Counted from the first letter of the stretch, positions 37,746 to 46,231 are shown. The stretch: 64,000 bases of DNA from Phenylobacterium koreense (GCF_040545335.1 NZ_JBEPLU010000001.1:2170001-2234000), one strand, 5' to 3'. Notes: generated by a model not told the origin, from the sequence alone. Numbers and translations: made by a program.

Positions 37746-38510
37746 CTAGCCTTTGAAACTATCCTTCGCGGCGCGGACGGCCGCGAACGCCTCGTAGTCC
37801 TTGACGCCCGAGAGGCCGAAGCGCCCGGCGAGGGCCGGCGCCCGCAGGAAGGGGTTGGTCGCCTTCTCCTGGCCGATGGTGGTCGGCACGGTCCACTCGC
37901 CCCGCTCGCGGGCGGCGAAGATCTGGTCGGCGCGGGCCTTGAGGACCGGATCGTCGTCCACCGACAGGGCGAAGCGGGCGTTGGAGGCGGTGTATTCGTG
38001 GGCGCAGTAGACGCGGGTGTCGTCGGGCAGGGCCGCCAGGCGCTGGAGGCTGGCCCACATCTGCTCTGGCGTGCCTTCGAACATCCGTCCGCAGCCGAGC
38101 GTGAACAGGGTGTCGCCCACGAAGGCGACATGGTCGGCAGCATCGAAGTAGGCGACGTGGCCAAGGGTGTGGCCGCCGCTCTCGATCACCTCGAAGCGTG
38201 TTTCTCCGAGCATGACGTGATCGCCTCCGGCGACCACGCGGTCGGGAGCCTGGCCGAGGCGCTCGACCTCCTGCGGGCCGACCACGGTGGCGCCGGTGGC
38301 GGCCTTGATCTGCGCATTGCCGCCGGCGTGGTCGGGATGCCAGTGGGTGTTGAGGATCAGGTGGAGCTTCCAGCCCAGGGCGTCGAGTTCGCGCAGGATC
38401 GGCTCGGCCTCCGGCGTGTCGACGCAGGCCGCGAGGCCGGTGGCCTCGTCGCGCACGAGGAAGCCGTAGTTGTCGGAGAGACACGGAAACTGATGGACGG
38501 TGATCGACAC
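37746..38510 (-). CDS. gloB: hydroxyacylglutathione hydrolase (glyoxalase II)
   Basis: A 254-residue metallo-beta-lactamase-fold enzyme that splits S-lactoylglutathione to lactate and glutathione in methylglyoxal detoxification. The metal motif is THWHPDH (H56, H58, D60, H61); FPCLSDNYGFLV at the start, and SGGHTLGHVAYF and AHEYTASNARFAL later, are hallmark glyoxalase II segments. The start is a GTG (38510). It is divergent from a methyltransferase gene, a pairing seen in other alphaproteobacteria (memory). Confidence 0.94.
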   Translation of the reverse strand: MSITVHQFPCLSDNYGFLVRDEATGLAACVDTPEAEPILRELDALGWKLHLILNTHWHPDHAGGNAQIKAATGATVVGPQEVERLGQAPDRVVAGGDHVMLGETRFEVIESGGHTLGHVAYFDAADHVAFVGDTLFTLGCGRMFEGTPEQMWASLQRLAALPDDTRVYCAHEYTASNARFALSVDDDPVLKARADQIFAARERGEWTVPTTIGQEKATNPFLRAPALAGRFGLSGVKDYEAFAAVRAAKDSFKG

Positions 38511-38591
38511 GGGGGTCCCTCCAGGCTTCTTGTCGGTGTGTTCGCGGTTTAGGGTCGGCGTTCGGCCAAGTCGAGCCTAAGTCATTCACAT

Positions 38592-39350
38592 ATGCGTCGC
38601 GACGTTCTCGATCTCCGCCAATTCTACGCCACGCCCCTGGGGCGCGCGGCGCGCGAGATGGTTTCGCGCAAGGTGCTGGAGGCCTGGGACAACACGGCCG
38701 AGCTTGACGTCCTGGGGCTTGGTTACGCCACGCCCTTCTTGGGCGCGCTCGGCCTCGCGGCGCGTCGGGTGGTGGCGGCGATGCCGGCGCAGCAGGGGGT
38801 GGAGCTCTGGCCGGCCGGCGCGCCGAACCTCGCCTGCCTCTCGGCCGAGGATTCCCTGCCGTTCCAGAACGCCTTCTTCGATCGGATACTCGCCGTCCAC
38901 GCCCTGGAGGAGAGCCCCGATCCCACGGCGCTGCTGCGGGAGGTCTGGCGGGTGCTGTCGCCGACCGGGCGGGTGGTGGTGGTGACGGCCGCGCGCAATG
39001 GCCTCTGGGCGAATGCCGAGAAGACGCCTTTCGGTCACGGACGGCCCTATACGCGCAGCCAGCTGGCCGAATTGCTGCGTGAGGCCGAGCTCGAGCCGAC
39101 CGGCTGGACGCGAGCGCTGTATGTGCCGCCGGTCGGCTGGATGGCGGGCTGGGCCGAAGGCTTCGAGCAGGCCGGTTCACGGCTTTGGCCGGGCTTCGCC
39201 GGCCTGGTGCTGACCGAGGCGGTCAAGGAGAGTTTCGCGGTGAAGGCCAAGACCGCGCGGGCGCCGGTCCTCGTGGCCCGCCCGGCCTTGTCGCCTTTGC
39301 CGGCGGCGAACAAGGCGCCGGTTTCGCGCTCGCCGGAACCCAGGCGCTAG
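38592..39350 (+). CDS. class I SAM-dependent methyltransferase
   Basis: A 252-residue protein of the methyltransferase-11 type. It begins RRDVLDLRQFYATPLGRAAR, has a SAM-binding strand-loop VLGLGYATPFLGAL in place of a canonical GxGxG, an ESPDPTALLREVWRVLSPTGRVVVV motif IV/post-IV region, and a C-terminal part of basic/hydrophobic residues. Substrate unknown. It is 81 bp from and divergent to gloB and 78 bp upstream of a PII gene. The family assignment is good; the function is not determined. Confidence 0.85.
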   Translation: MRRDVLDLRQFYATPLGRAAREMVSRKVLEAWDNTAELDVLGLGYATPFLGALGLAARRVVAAMPAQQGVELWPAGAPNLACLSAEDSLPFQNAFFDRILAVHALEESPDPTALLREVWRVLSPTGRVVVVTAARNGLWANAEKTPFGHGRPYTRSQLAELLREAELEPTGWTRALYVPPVGWMAGWAEGFEQAGSRLWPGFAGLVLTEAVKESFAVKAKTARAPVLVARPALSPLPAANKAPVSRSPEPRR

Positions 39351-39428
39351 ACAAGCGCTTGGACACGGCATCGCTTGGTCCTAGCTTGGGGGCGGCGGCC
39401 AGCGCCGCCGCAGCAGTGGAGTCGCGCC

Positions 39429-39773
39429 ATGAAGATGATCGTCGCAGTGATCAAGCCCAGCCGCCTGGACGCGGTGCTCGAGGCGGTCACGGAGGCGGGC
39501 GCGTCCGGGCTCACCGTCACCGAGGTCCGGGGATACGGCCGGCAACGCGGCAAGACCGAGGTCTATCGTGGGGCCGAATACGAGGTGAAGCTGTTGCCCA
39601 AGGTGAAGCTGGAGATCGCCGTGCCGTCGGACATCGCCAATGCGGTGGTGGAGGCCGTCGCACGCACGGCCAATACCGGCAAGATCGGCGACGGCAAGGT
39701 CTTCGTGCTCGATCTCGAACAGGCCCTGCGCATCCGCACCGGCGACAAGGACGCCGCCGCGATCGCCGGCTGA
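39429..39773 (+). CDS. PII nitrogen-signalling protein, orphan
   Basis: A 114-residue PII protein: MKMIVAVIKPSRLDAVLEAV start, LTVTEVRGYGRQRGKTE and RGAEYEVKLLPK with the uridylylation Tyr at Y51, and the C-terminal segment NTGKIGDGKVFVLDLEQALRIRTG. It binds ATP/ADP and 2-oxoglutarate as a trimer and controls nitrogen or carbon targets. Unlike usual glnB-glnA or glnK-amtB pairs, no glutamine synthetase or ammonium transporter is adjacent; the next gene is a porin. The ATG at 39429 lies after a weak ribosome site; the in-frame start at 39375 is less like the family. Confidence 0.92.
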   Translation: MKMIVAVIKPSRLDAVLEAVTEAGASGLTVTEVRGYGRQRGKTEVYRGAEYEVKLLPKVKLEIAVPSDIANAVVEAVARTANTGKIGDGKVFVLDLEQALRIRTGDKDAAAIAG

Positions 39774-39794
39774 GGACAGGCCCCGGCGAGGCCG

Positions 39795-39856
39795 GTGTCA
39801 CGTTTATGGCTTAGCTTTGAAGCTGATCTGTAGCGGAGTTGTCACGTAACTTTTAC
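39795..39856 (+). promoter_or_regulatory. Pho-box-like repeats upstream of the porin gene
   Basis: TTGTCAC-GTAA-CTTTTAC (39839-39856) has the 7-4-7 layout of a PHO box; its first half has the TGTCA core and the second matches in part. A second, weaker copy GTGTCAC-GTTT-ATGGCTT lies at 39795-39812. GTCACGT is repeated 44 bp apart, four helical turns. They sit 90-150 bp before an OprO/P-type porin gene, a class often switched on by PhoB in low phosphate. Confidence 0.45.
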
Positions 39857-39946
39857 AAAACCCAGGTAGGCGGGCCATTGGCGCCCGGCCGAGGGGCGCT
39901 CCCACTCTAGTTGGAGACTCGGGACCTCAGGCCCGGGGGCGAAGCC

Positions 39947-41368
39947 ATGAAATCACAAGTCGCGGCCCTGTCGGCCGGAGTGCTCTTGCTCGGGGCGAGC
40001 CCGGCGCTGGCGCAGACCAAGCCGCCGATGAGCGCCGAGGAGGCCAGGGCGCTGAAGGACGACATCGCCGCCCTGCGCGCCGAGATCGCCGCCATGGAGC
40101 GCCGGCTGGAAGAGTCCGGCCTAGCCGCGGAAACCGCGGCCGTCGCGACCGCGCCCGCTGCGCCTGCCGCTCCGGCGCCCGCCGCCGCGCCGGTGCAGAC
40201 GGCGTCGGTCTCCGATACCACCATCACCTGGAAGGGGGCTCCGGAAATCGCCAGCGGCGACCGCAGCTTCAAGGTGAAGGGCCGCATCCAGGCAGACGCC
40301 GCCTATGTGGACGCCCCTGGCGGCCTCGACGACCCCGGCCTCGGCTTCGGCAACGAGATCCGGCGCATCCGCCTCGGCGGCGAGGGGCGGCTCGGCGGCG
40401 GCGTCGGCTACAAGCTCGAGTTGGAGCTTTCCGACAACGTGGTCGAACTGGTCGACACAGTGATCACCTACGAAACCAAGAACTGGCTGCTGAGCGTGGG
40501 CAACCACAACCAGTTCCAGGCCCTGGACGAAATGACCGGCGACAGCTCCGGGAGCATGATGGAGCGAGCGGCCTTCACCGACGCCTTCAACTTCGAGCGC
40601 CGCCTCGGCGTCTCGGCGCAATATCGCGGGATCAAGGACTGGCTGTTCCAGGGCGGGGTGTTCACCGACGACATCGAGGCGCTGTCAAACAGCAGCGACG
40701 GCCCCGAGGGCGGCGACGAGAACAACAGCGTCGGCGTCGACGGACGGGTGGTCTATGCGCCGAAGCTCGGTGACACCCAACTCCATCTGGGCGCCTCGGC
40801 GCACTATCGCGACCTGAACCGGCTTTCCGACTCCTCGACGCGCTATCGGCAGCGGCCGTTCGTGCACGTCAGCAACAGCCGCCTCATCGGCACGCCCTCG
40901 CTCGCCGTGGATGACGAGACCCACTACGGCGTCGAGTTCGCCGCCATCCGCGGACCCTGGCACGTCGCGACCGAAGGGCATTGGCTGGACGCCTCGCAGG
41001 TCAACGGGCCCACGGCCAACTTCGGCGGCGGCTATGCCGAGGTCGGATATTTCCTCACCAAGGGCGACAGCCGCGCCTACAAGAACGGCATCTTCGATCG
41101 CACCAAGCCGGTGTCGCCGATCGATCGCGGCGGGCTGGGCTATGTGCAGCTCAACTTCCGCTACGACTATCTGAACCTCAACGACGGATCGATCCGCGGC
41201 GGGGAGCAGAACGGCTACATCGCTTCGCTCATCTGGGGGCCGCTGGACTACCTGCGCCTCAATCTGAACTACGCCTATCTCGACTATGACGGCGCTACGC
41301 CCCTGGACGACGGGCGGCGGAACTATGGCGTCCATGTCACGGGCGCGCGGATCGAAGTCGACTTCTGA
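39947..41368 (+). CDS. OprO/OprP-type phosphate-selective porin
   Basis: A 473-residue outer-membrane protein. Signal peptide MKSQVAALSAGVLLLGASPA then LAQT; residues ~25-50 are a short coiled coil (DDIAALRAEIAAMERRLEE) that would trimerise in the periplasm; then an Ala/Pro linker and a barrel of alternating strands ending in VHVTGARIEVDF, with a terminal Phe for BAM recognition. Segments such as FKVKGRIQADAAYVD and EIRRIRLGGEGRLGGGVGYK match OprO/OprP family members, which pass phosphate or polyphosphate. Pho-box-like repeats upstream support phosphate control. Confidence 0.9.
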   Translation: MKSQVAALSAGVLLLGASPALAQTKPPMSAEEARALKDDIAALRAEIAAMERRLEESGLAAETAAVATAPAAPAAPAPAAAPVQTASVSDTTITWKGAPEIASGDRSFKVKGRIQADAAYVDAPGGLDDPGLGFGNEIRRIRLGGEGRLGGGVGYKLELELSDNVVELVDTVITYETKNWLLSVGNHNQFQALDEMTGDSSGSMMERAAFTDAFNFERRLGVSAQYRGIKDWLFQGGVFTDDIEALSNSSDGPEGGDENNSVGVDGRVVYAPKLGDTQLHLGASAHYRDLNRLSDSSTRYRQRPFVHVSNSRLIGTPSLAVDDETHYGVEFAAIRGPWHVATEGHWLDASQVNGPTANFGGGYAEVGYFLTKGDSRAYKNGIFDRTKPVSPIDRGGLGYVQLNFRYDYLNLNDGSIRGGEQNGYIASLIWGPLDYLRLNLNYAYLDYDGATPLDDGRRNYGVHVTGARIEVDF

Positions 41369-41427
41369 CCTGGCGGCTTGAACGGGGCTCGCAACAGCCT
41401 AGCTGAGGGGCTGCGAAAGGGCGTCGA

Positions 41428-42126
41428 GTGATCCAGGATCTGAAGGCGCGCGTGGCCGGCGAAGGCTTCGCGCGGGTGAGCGGCGAGGACATGGGCCGAT
41501 TGATCGGGGCCGAGGCCCGGATCGGGTGGCCTGCCTATTCCGCGTCGTGGGCCGACCTTGCGCCCGACCAGTTCATGGCCGACGGCGGCCGCTATCGCCG
41601 CCGTCGCTACGCCGCCTTCGAGGTCGACGAAGCCGGCGCGCGCCGGCTTCCCCATCAGCCCCACTTCCAGAGCCTGGACTACAACCGCCTCAACGGCGGG
41701 GTGGATCGGTGGTTCGAGCCGATCACCGAGCAGGTCGCCGGCGATCCGCTGACCGACCGGATCATCGGGCTCTGCCGCGGTGTGTTCGGCGCGGGCGGTT
41801 TTCCCTGGCAATGCGAGATGCACCAGTTCCGCATCGAGGCCCGCGCCGGGGAAATCGGCCAGCCGACGCCGGAGGGCGTTCACCGGGACGGCGTGGATTG
41901 GGTGCTGGTGATGCTGGTCGCACGTCGGAATGTGGCGGCCGGGGAGACCAGCATATTCGACCCGCAGGGCCGGCCACTCGGCAGTTTCACCCTGACCGAG
42001 CCGCTCGATGCGGTGTTCCTGGACGACGCCCGGGTCTTCCATGGCGTGACGGCGATCGAGGCTGTGGACCGAACGCAGCCGGCGTTCCGCGACGTGCTGG
42101 TGGCGACCTTCCGGCGGAAGGGCTGA
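41428..42126 (+). CDS. 2-oxoglutarate/Fe(II) dioxygenase, 2OG-Fe_Oxy_2 (DUF2257/IDO) family
   Basis: A 232-residue protein from a GTG (41428). It has the iron motif H152-R-D154 in EGVHRDGVDWV and the distal H205 in ARVFHGVTAI, with a conserved middle SLDYNRLNGGVDRWFEPI. The family contains L-isoleucine 4-hydroxylase and related free-amino-acid hydroxylases, so a free amino acid or amino-acid-like substrate is plausible; 2-oxoglutarate and O2 are co-substrates. It is followed 64 bp later by a GT4 glycosyltransferase on the same strand. The two may form a unit, purpose unknown. Confidence 0.8.
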   Translation: MIQDLKARVAGEGFARVSGEDMGRLIGAEARIGWPAYSASWADLAPDQFMADGGRYRRRRYAAFEVDEAGARRLPHQPHFQSLDYNRLNGGVDRWFEPITEQVAGDPLTDRIIGLCRGVFGAGGFPWQCEMHQFRIEARAGEIGQPTPEGVHRDGVDWVLVMLVARRNVAAGETSIFDPQGRPLGSFTLTEPLDAVFLDDARVFHGVTAIEAVDRTQPAFRDVLVATFRRKG

Positions 42127-42190
42127 CGGGCCCAGCTTGGCGCTCGCGATCGACTGTGCGAGACGAGCGCTGAGGTCGGAGGGGAAAACC

Positions 42191-43852
42191 GTGCCAGGCA
42201 GTATCGCGCTTTATCATCCGTCCGCGGGCGTGCGGCCGAAGACGAACATGTTCGGCAAGGACGTGGCCAATGTCGGGCTGTTCCGGGCGGTGCTGCAGCA
42301 TGGCGACTTCGACCGGGTCGATTTCCTGACCGGCGCGACGATCTCGCCCTCCGATCTGGCCATCGGGCTGACCGGCGAGGCCGCTCTGGCGGCGAAGACC
42401 GGCGTCGCAGGCCTGCTCGACCAGTCCCGGCCGGCGGAGGCCGGGGTGCTGGTGCGCGGGACGCCGGACCTGCCCGAGATGGCCTGGCTGCGGCGCTCCT
42501 CGGGTCTGGAGCAGGCCTACAGCCTGGTCGGCATGGTGCACACACTGGCGCCGCCGGCCCTGCGCGAGGCCACGGCCAAGGCGGCGATCGCGCCGATACA
42601 GCCATGGGACGCTCTGATCTGCACCTCGCCGGTCGTGCAGGAGCGGCTGACGGCGATGTTCGACGAGTGGACCGACTATCTGGCCGATCGATATGGCGGC
42701 GATGTCCGGGTGCGGCCGCATCTGCCGTTGCTGCCGCTGGGCGTAGAGGGGGCGAGGTTTGCGGCCCTGGCCGACCGCCCTGAGGCGCGCGCGGCCATGC
42801 GCGAGCAACTCGGCGCCGCTCCGGACGATATCGTGATCCTCTGGGTGGGGCGGCTTTCGTTCTTCGAGAAAGCGTTCCCGACGCCGATGTTCCTGGCGGC
42901 CGAGGAGGCGGCGCGGGCGAGCGGCGTGCGCGTGCACTTCGCCCAGGTCGGCTGGTTCCCCGATCCGACTGTGCAGCGGGCGATGTATGAGGAAGCCGGC
43001 CGGGCCCACGCGCCTTCGGTGGCGATGCATTACATCGACGGCAACGATCCCGAGGTGGTCGGCGCCATGTGGGCGGCCGGGGACATCTTCCTGTCGCTCG
43101 TGGACAACATCCAGGAAACCTTCGGTATTACGCCGCTGGAGGCGATGGCGGCGGGGCTGCCGGTCGTGGTCAGCGACTGGGACGGTTATCGGTTCACTGT
43201 GCGGGATGGGATCGACGGCTTCACCATCCGCTCGTTGGGAGGACCGATCGGGGCTGGCCAGGGGATGATCAACCGCCATGTCCACCTCGGCCTGACCTAC
43301 CAGTCCTATGTGGGGGCGGTGGCCCAGCACACGGCGATCCATGTGGGCGACGCGGCGGCCAGGATCGGCGAGTTGATTGCTTCGCCCGAGCTGCGGGCCC
43401 GGATGCGCGAGGCCGGCCGCCGGCGCATCCGCGAGACCTTCGATTGGCCGGTCGTGGTCGCGGGTCTGCAGGACCTCCTTGGCGAGCTCGCGGCGATCCG
43501 CAAGGCGGCGGCCCCGCAGCCAGTCAGGCACAAGTACAATCCGTTGAAGGGCGAGCCCTTCGGGGCCTTCGCGCCGTTCGCTACCCAGGTCCTGGGCTAC
43601 GACACGATGGTCTCGCTACGTCCGGGCGTGGGGCAGGCCGACCTCGACCGAACTGTCGGGGTGCGCCTGGACGAGTTCGCGGGAAACTGGCGCGCGAACG
43701 TGGCGCTCTGCGCTCAACTCATGGACCGGCTGGCGGCGGGCGGCGAGATGCCCGTTCGTGAACTGCTGGCGCCGCATCCGCGCGCCCACCACGCGGCGCT
43801 GGGCCTGGCGGTGGTCTGGATGTGCAAGCTCGGCCTGCTGGACTGGCGCTGA
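42191..43852 (+). CDS. GT4-family glycosyltransferase
   Basis: A 553-residue protein from a GTG with GGAGGGG before it. Residues ~215-420 contain the GT-B sugar-nucleotide half: VILWVGRLSFFEKAFPTP, then DNIQETFGITPLEAMAAGLPVVVSDW, the E-x7-E motif of retaining GT4 enzymes. The N-terminal half (ALYHPSAGVRPKTNMFGKDVA) is unusual for the family, and a C-terminal ~150-residue extension has no motif. It would transfer a sugar from a nucleotide donor; donor and acceptor are unknown. Its stop touches the convergent TauD-like gene with no spacing. Confidence 0.85.
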   Translation: MPGSIALYHPSAGVRPKTNMFGKDVANVGLFRAVLQHGDFDRVDFLTGATISPSDLAIGLTGEAALAAKTGVAGLLDQSRPAEAGVLVRGTPDLPEMAWLRRSSGLEQAYSLVGMVHTLAPPALREATAKAAIAPIQPWDALICTSPVVQERLTAMFDEWTDYLADRYGGDVRVRPHLPLLPLGVEGARFAALADRPEARAAMREQLGAAPDDIVILWVGRLSFFEKAFPTPMFLAAEEAARASGVRVHFAQVGWFPDPTVQRAMYEEAGRAHAPSVAMHYIDGNDPEVVGAMWAAGDIFLSLVDNIQETFGITPLEAMAAGLPVVVSDWDGYRFTVRDGIDGFTIRSLGGPIGAGQGMINRHVHLGLTYQSYVGAVAQHTAIHVGDAAARIGELIASPELRARMREAGRRRIRETFDWPVVVAGLQDLLGELAAIRKAAAPQPVRHKYNPLKGEPFGAFAPFATQVLGYDTMVSLRPGVGQADLDRTVGVRLDEFAGNWRANVALCAQLMDRLAAGGEMPVRELLAPHPRAHHAALGLAVVWMCKLGLLDWR

Positions 43853-44731
43853 CTATTCGGCGGCGGCCTTGACCCCGGCCGGCGCCCGCGAGCGGTGATA
43901 GGGACGATCGCCGAGCACCGTGGCCCGGTTCATGATCCGCCGGTGCGGCAGGTAGTCGTTGACCGCGTAGTGCTGCGTCACGCGGTTGTCCCAGAACGCC
44001 ACCGCGTTCTCCTTCCACCGCCAGCGGACCAGGAACTCCGGCTTCTGGATATGCTCGAACAGCATGTTGAGGATCGCGTCGCTCTCCTTGCGGCGCAGGC
44101 CCTTGATCCGCTCGGTGAAGCCGAAATTGACGAACAGGCCGTCCTCGCCGGTTTCGGGGTGGGTGCGGATCACCGGATGCAGCACCGGCGGATGCTCGGC
44201 CGTGGCCTGGGCGTGCTTGTCCTCGCCGGCGCCCTTGGCGACGATCCCGCGGGTCGGGAAGCCTCGGGCGAAGTCGTGCACGGCGTCCAGGCCCGACAGG
44301 AACTCGCGGAAAGCCGGCGACAGCGCCTCATAGGCCGCGCGCATGTTCGACCAGATGGTGTCGCCGCCCGAGGGCGGAAGCAGCTTGGCGTAGAGGATCG
44401 AGGCCATGGGCGGGGTTTCGATGAAGGTGACGTCGGTGTGCCAACTGTCGTTGTCGGTGGGATTGTCCTTGTGGTTGTCGAGGATGAAGAGCTCCGGCGC
44501 CTCCGGCACGCCCGGATAGAGCGGGTGGGTGTGCAGGGGGCCGAAGCGGGCCGCGAAGTCGCGATGCTCGACCGGCGAGAGATGCTGATCCTCGAAGAAG
44601 ATGACCTGGTGCTTCAGCAACGCCTGGCGGACATCGTGGAGTTGCTCGTCGGCCAGCGGCTTCGAGAGATCCACGCCTTCGACGACGGCGCCGATGGTCG
44701 GCGTGAGGGGGGTGACATGGAACTTGCTCAT
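43853..44731 (-). CDS. TauD/TfdA-family 2-oxoglutarate/Fe(II) dioxygenase
   Basis: A 292-residue protein with the iron motif H98-T-D100 in SWHTDVTF and the distal His in RVTQHYAVNDYLPHRR, plus KHQVIFFEDQHLSPVEH early on. The family uses 2-oxoglutarate to hydroxylate sulfonates (taurine), alkyl sulfates or aryloxyacids and so frees sulfur or carbon. The N-terminus starts MSKFHVTPLTPTIGAVVEGV. The ATG at 44731 is used; the frame is open upstream. No sulfonate ABC transporter is nearby, so the substrate is open. It is not in the same fold branch as the dioxygenase at 41.4 kb. Confidence 0.9.
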   Translation of the reverse strand: MSKFHVTPLTPTIGAVVEGVDLSKPLADEQLHDVRQALLKHQVIFFEDQHLSPVEHRDFAARFGPLHTHPLYPGVPEAPELFILDNHKDNPTDNDSWHTDVTFIETPPMASILYAKLLPPSGGDTIWSNMRAAYEALSPAFREFLSGLDAVHDFARGFPTRGIVAKGAGEDKHAQATAEHPPVLHPVIRTHPETGEDGLFVNFGFTERIKGLRRKESDAILNMLFEHIQKPEFLVRWRWKENAVAFWDNRVTQHYAVNDYLPHRRIMNRATVLGDRPYHRSRAPAGVKAAAE

Positions 44732-44978
44732 ACCTAATCCTCCGCTCAGGAACTGCGCCTGTTCGACTTCGATACTCGGCCTCCTGCCGAACTCTTCAAG
44801 GGCGATCAGGGAGGTCAGGTGTCCCTCTTTGCTCCAACTCCCTCCCGGACGGGGCGGCAAAGGCGCAAAAAACCTTGCTGCGTTTACCTTCTTGCTTTCG
44901 TTTGGGGATGCGTTCGGGCTGGAATCGCGCCTTTCTCCAGCAAGCGCACCGCGCACCAACAGTCAGTGGGACAAAACA

Positions 44979-45257
44979 ATGAACACCAGCGACCTGGCGA
45001 GCGCGATCGCCGAAGGCGAAAGCAACATCTCCAAGACCCAGGCGAAGCAGATCGTCGACGCCGTCTTCAAGGCCGTCGAGGCCGCCGCCGTCCGTGGCGA
45101 AGAAGTGTCGATCCCGGGCTTCGGCAAGTTCAAGGTGCAGGACAAGCCTGCCCGGACCGGCCGCAATCCCAGCACCGGCGCGACCATCCAGATCGCGGCG
45201 ACGCGCAAGGTGGTCTTCCAGCCGGCCAAGGCCCTGAAGGACGCCGTCGCCGGCTAA
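44979..45257 (+). CDS. HU-family DNA-binding protein
   Basis: A 92-residue histone-like protein: helical body (SKTQAKQIVDAVFKAVEAA), then EVSIPGFGKFKVQDKPARTG, where the Pro-tipped beta arm RNPSTGATIQIA follows, and a short C-terminal helix. It bends and packs DNA as a dimer. The ATG at 44979 is at the right place for the family; the frame is open far upstream. A strong intrinsic terminator follows 26 bp after the stop, so it is probably transcribed alone. The preceding 250 bases, which also precede the divergent dioxygenase gene, likely hold its promoter. Confidence 0.95.
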   Translation: MNTSDLASAIAEGESNISKTQAKQIVDAVFKAVEAAAVRGEEVSIPGFGKFKVQDKPARTGRNPSTGATIQIAATRKVVFQPAKALKDAVAG

Positions 45258-45283
45258 GGCCCGCGCGCATCCACGAGCGTCGA

Positions 45284-45314
45284 AACGGCGGTCCCACCGG
45301 GGCCGCCGTTTTTT
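45284..45314 (+). terminator. intrinsic terminator after the HU gene
   Basis: AACGGCGGTCCC pairs with GGGGCCGCCGTT (45299-45310) with one wobble pair and a 3-base loop, followed by TTTT (six T in a row with the stem end). This is the clearest intrinsic terminator in the window. Confidence 0.9.
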
Positions 45315-45392
45315 GTGTAATATACGGAGTATCCGCGCCTTGGTTAAGACGTCGAGCGCCCCTCAGCTGTTTTGTGGCTCGATATGCTTAAC

Positions 45393-45416
45393 GATGATCA
45401 GTTTATATTGATCACG
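45393..45416. promoter_or_regulatory. TGATCA dyad in AT-rich gap
   Basis: TGATCA at 45395-45400 and again at 45409-45414, 14 bp apart, flanked by CG on both outer sides. The whole forms a near-dyad around GTTTATAT. It lies in an AT-rich stretch 130 bp before a small unknown gene and 430 bp before an XRE regulator. A tandem ATAC-GGA-GTAT repeat lies nearby (45322-45332). The rest of the gap between 45317 and 45547 holds no gene. Confidence 0.35.
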
Positions 45417-45547
45417 ACGGCCAATATGCTGCATCCTATGATTGTCATTCGGGCCTGGGTCGATTTTTCGGAATTAAGACTGTCGATCCATCGTCGTCGG
45501 CCCTGACGCGAAGGGTTGCTCGAAGTGATCTGAGTTTGGGGGAGCTC

Positions 45548-45766
45548 ATGGCCACGAGCCAGATGAAGAAGAGCGTTCAGGCCGAGCTCCGGTCGGAGTT
45601 CGAGAGCGAGGTCGCGCTGCTGGCGGCCGCCTGGGATCGATACGCGCCGGCCGAGGCCTTGATGCGAGTTAGGGCCCTGGCCGAGATCGCCGGTCCGCTG
45701 ACTACCGAAGGGCTGCTCGAATTGGCCGTCGCCGTCAGCACGCCGGCGCGTGGGAGCCGGCAGTAG
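45548..45766 (+). CDS. small protein of unknown function
   Basis: A 72-residue protein from ATG 45548, with GGGGGAGCT just before it. It looks like a short helical bundle: SVQAELRSEFESEVALLAA and AEALMRVRALAEIAGPLTTEGLLELA. No motif, signal or metal site. It is 85 bp upstream of an XRE regulator on the same strand, and AT-rich DNA precedes it. A regulator-linked accessory, or an unknown dimer partner; I do not recognise the family. Confidence 0.6.
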   Translation: MATSQMKKSVQAELRSEFESEVALLAAAWDRYAPAEALMRVRALAEIAGPLTTEGLLELAVAVSTPARGSRQ

Positions 45767-45850
45767 CGGGCCTATGGCCTTGGAGCTTCAGCTTGCCTAT
45801 CTTGCGCGATCGGCTCCCGTCCGGGGCGCCATCGTGTGCGGGGGGCGGGC

Positions 45851-46231
45851 ATGGCGTCTTCATCGGCTGGGCGGCCTCGTAGCGGTGCGCTGGACGTCGT
45901 TCTCGGGCAGCGGATTCGCGAGCGTCGGCTCGCTTTGTCGCTGACCCAGGCCGAGCTTGGCCGGCGGATCGGCATGACCTTCCAGCAGGTCCAGAAATAC
46001 GAGAACGGCAGCAACCGCGTCACGGCCATCGTCCTCATGAAGCTCGCGCGCTCGCTTGACCTGGGCGTGACCGACCTGCTGAACGGCATCGACGGGCCGG
46101 GCGATGAAGAGGACGCGCAGCGCGATCGGCTGTTGTCGCACTTTGCGCATATCCGTTCGCCCGAGGTGCGGGAGGCGGTGCTGACGCTGGTTGCGAAGCT
46201 GGCCGACCAGACCGAGGTGTCGGAGGGCTGA
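45851..46231 (+). CDS. XRE-family helix-turn-helix regulator
   Basis: A 126-residue regulator. Residues ~18-75 are a classic XRE domain: RIRERRLALSLTQAELGRRI, then GMTFQQVQKYENGSNRV, then a helix ending ARSLDLGVTDLLNG. The C-terminus is a short acidic/helical region (EVREAVLTLVAKLADQT). Such proteins in Caulobacterales control stress or development genes, but the target is unknown. The ATG at 45851 is preceded by GGGGGGCGGG; an in-frame GTG occurs 15 bases earlier. Confidence 0.85.
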   Translation: MASSSAGRPRSGALDVVLGQRIRERRLALSLTQAELGRRIGMTFQQVQKYENGSNRVTAIVLMKLARSLDLGVTDLLNGIDGPGDEEDAQRDRLLSHFAHIRSPEVREAVLTLVAKLADQTEVSEG

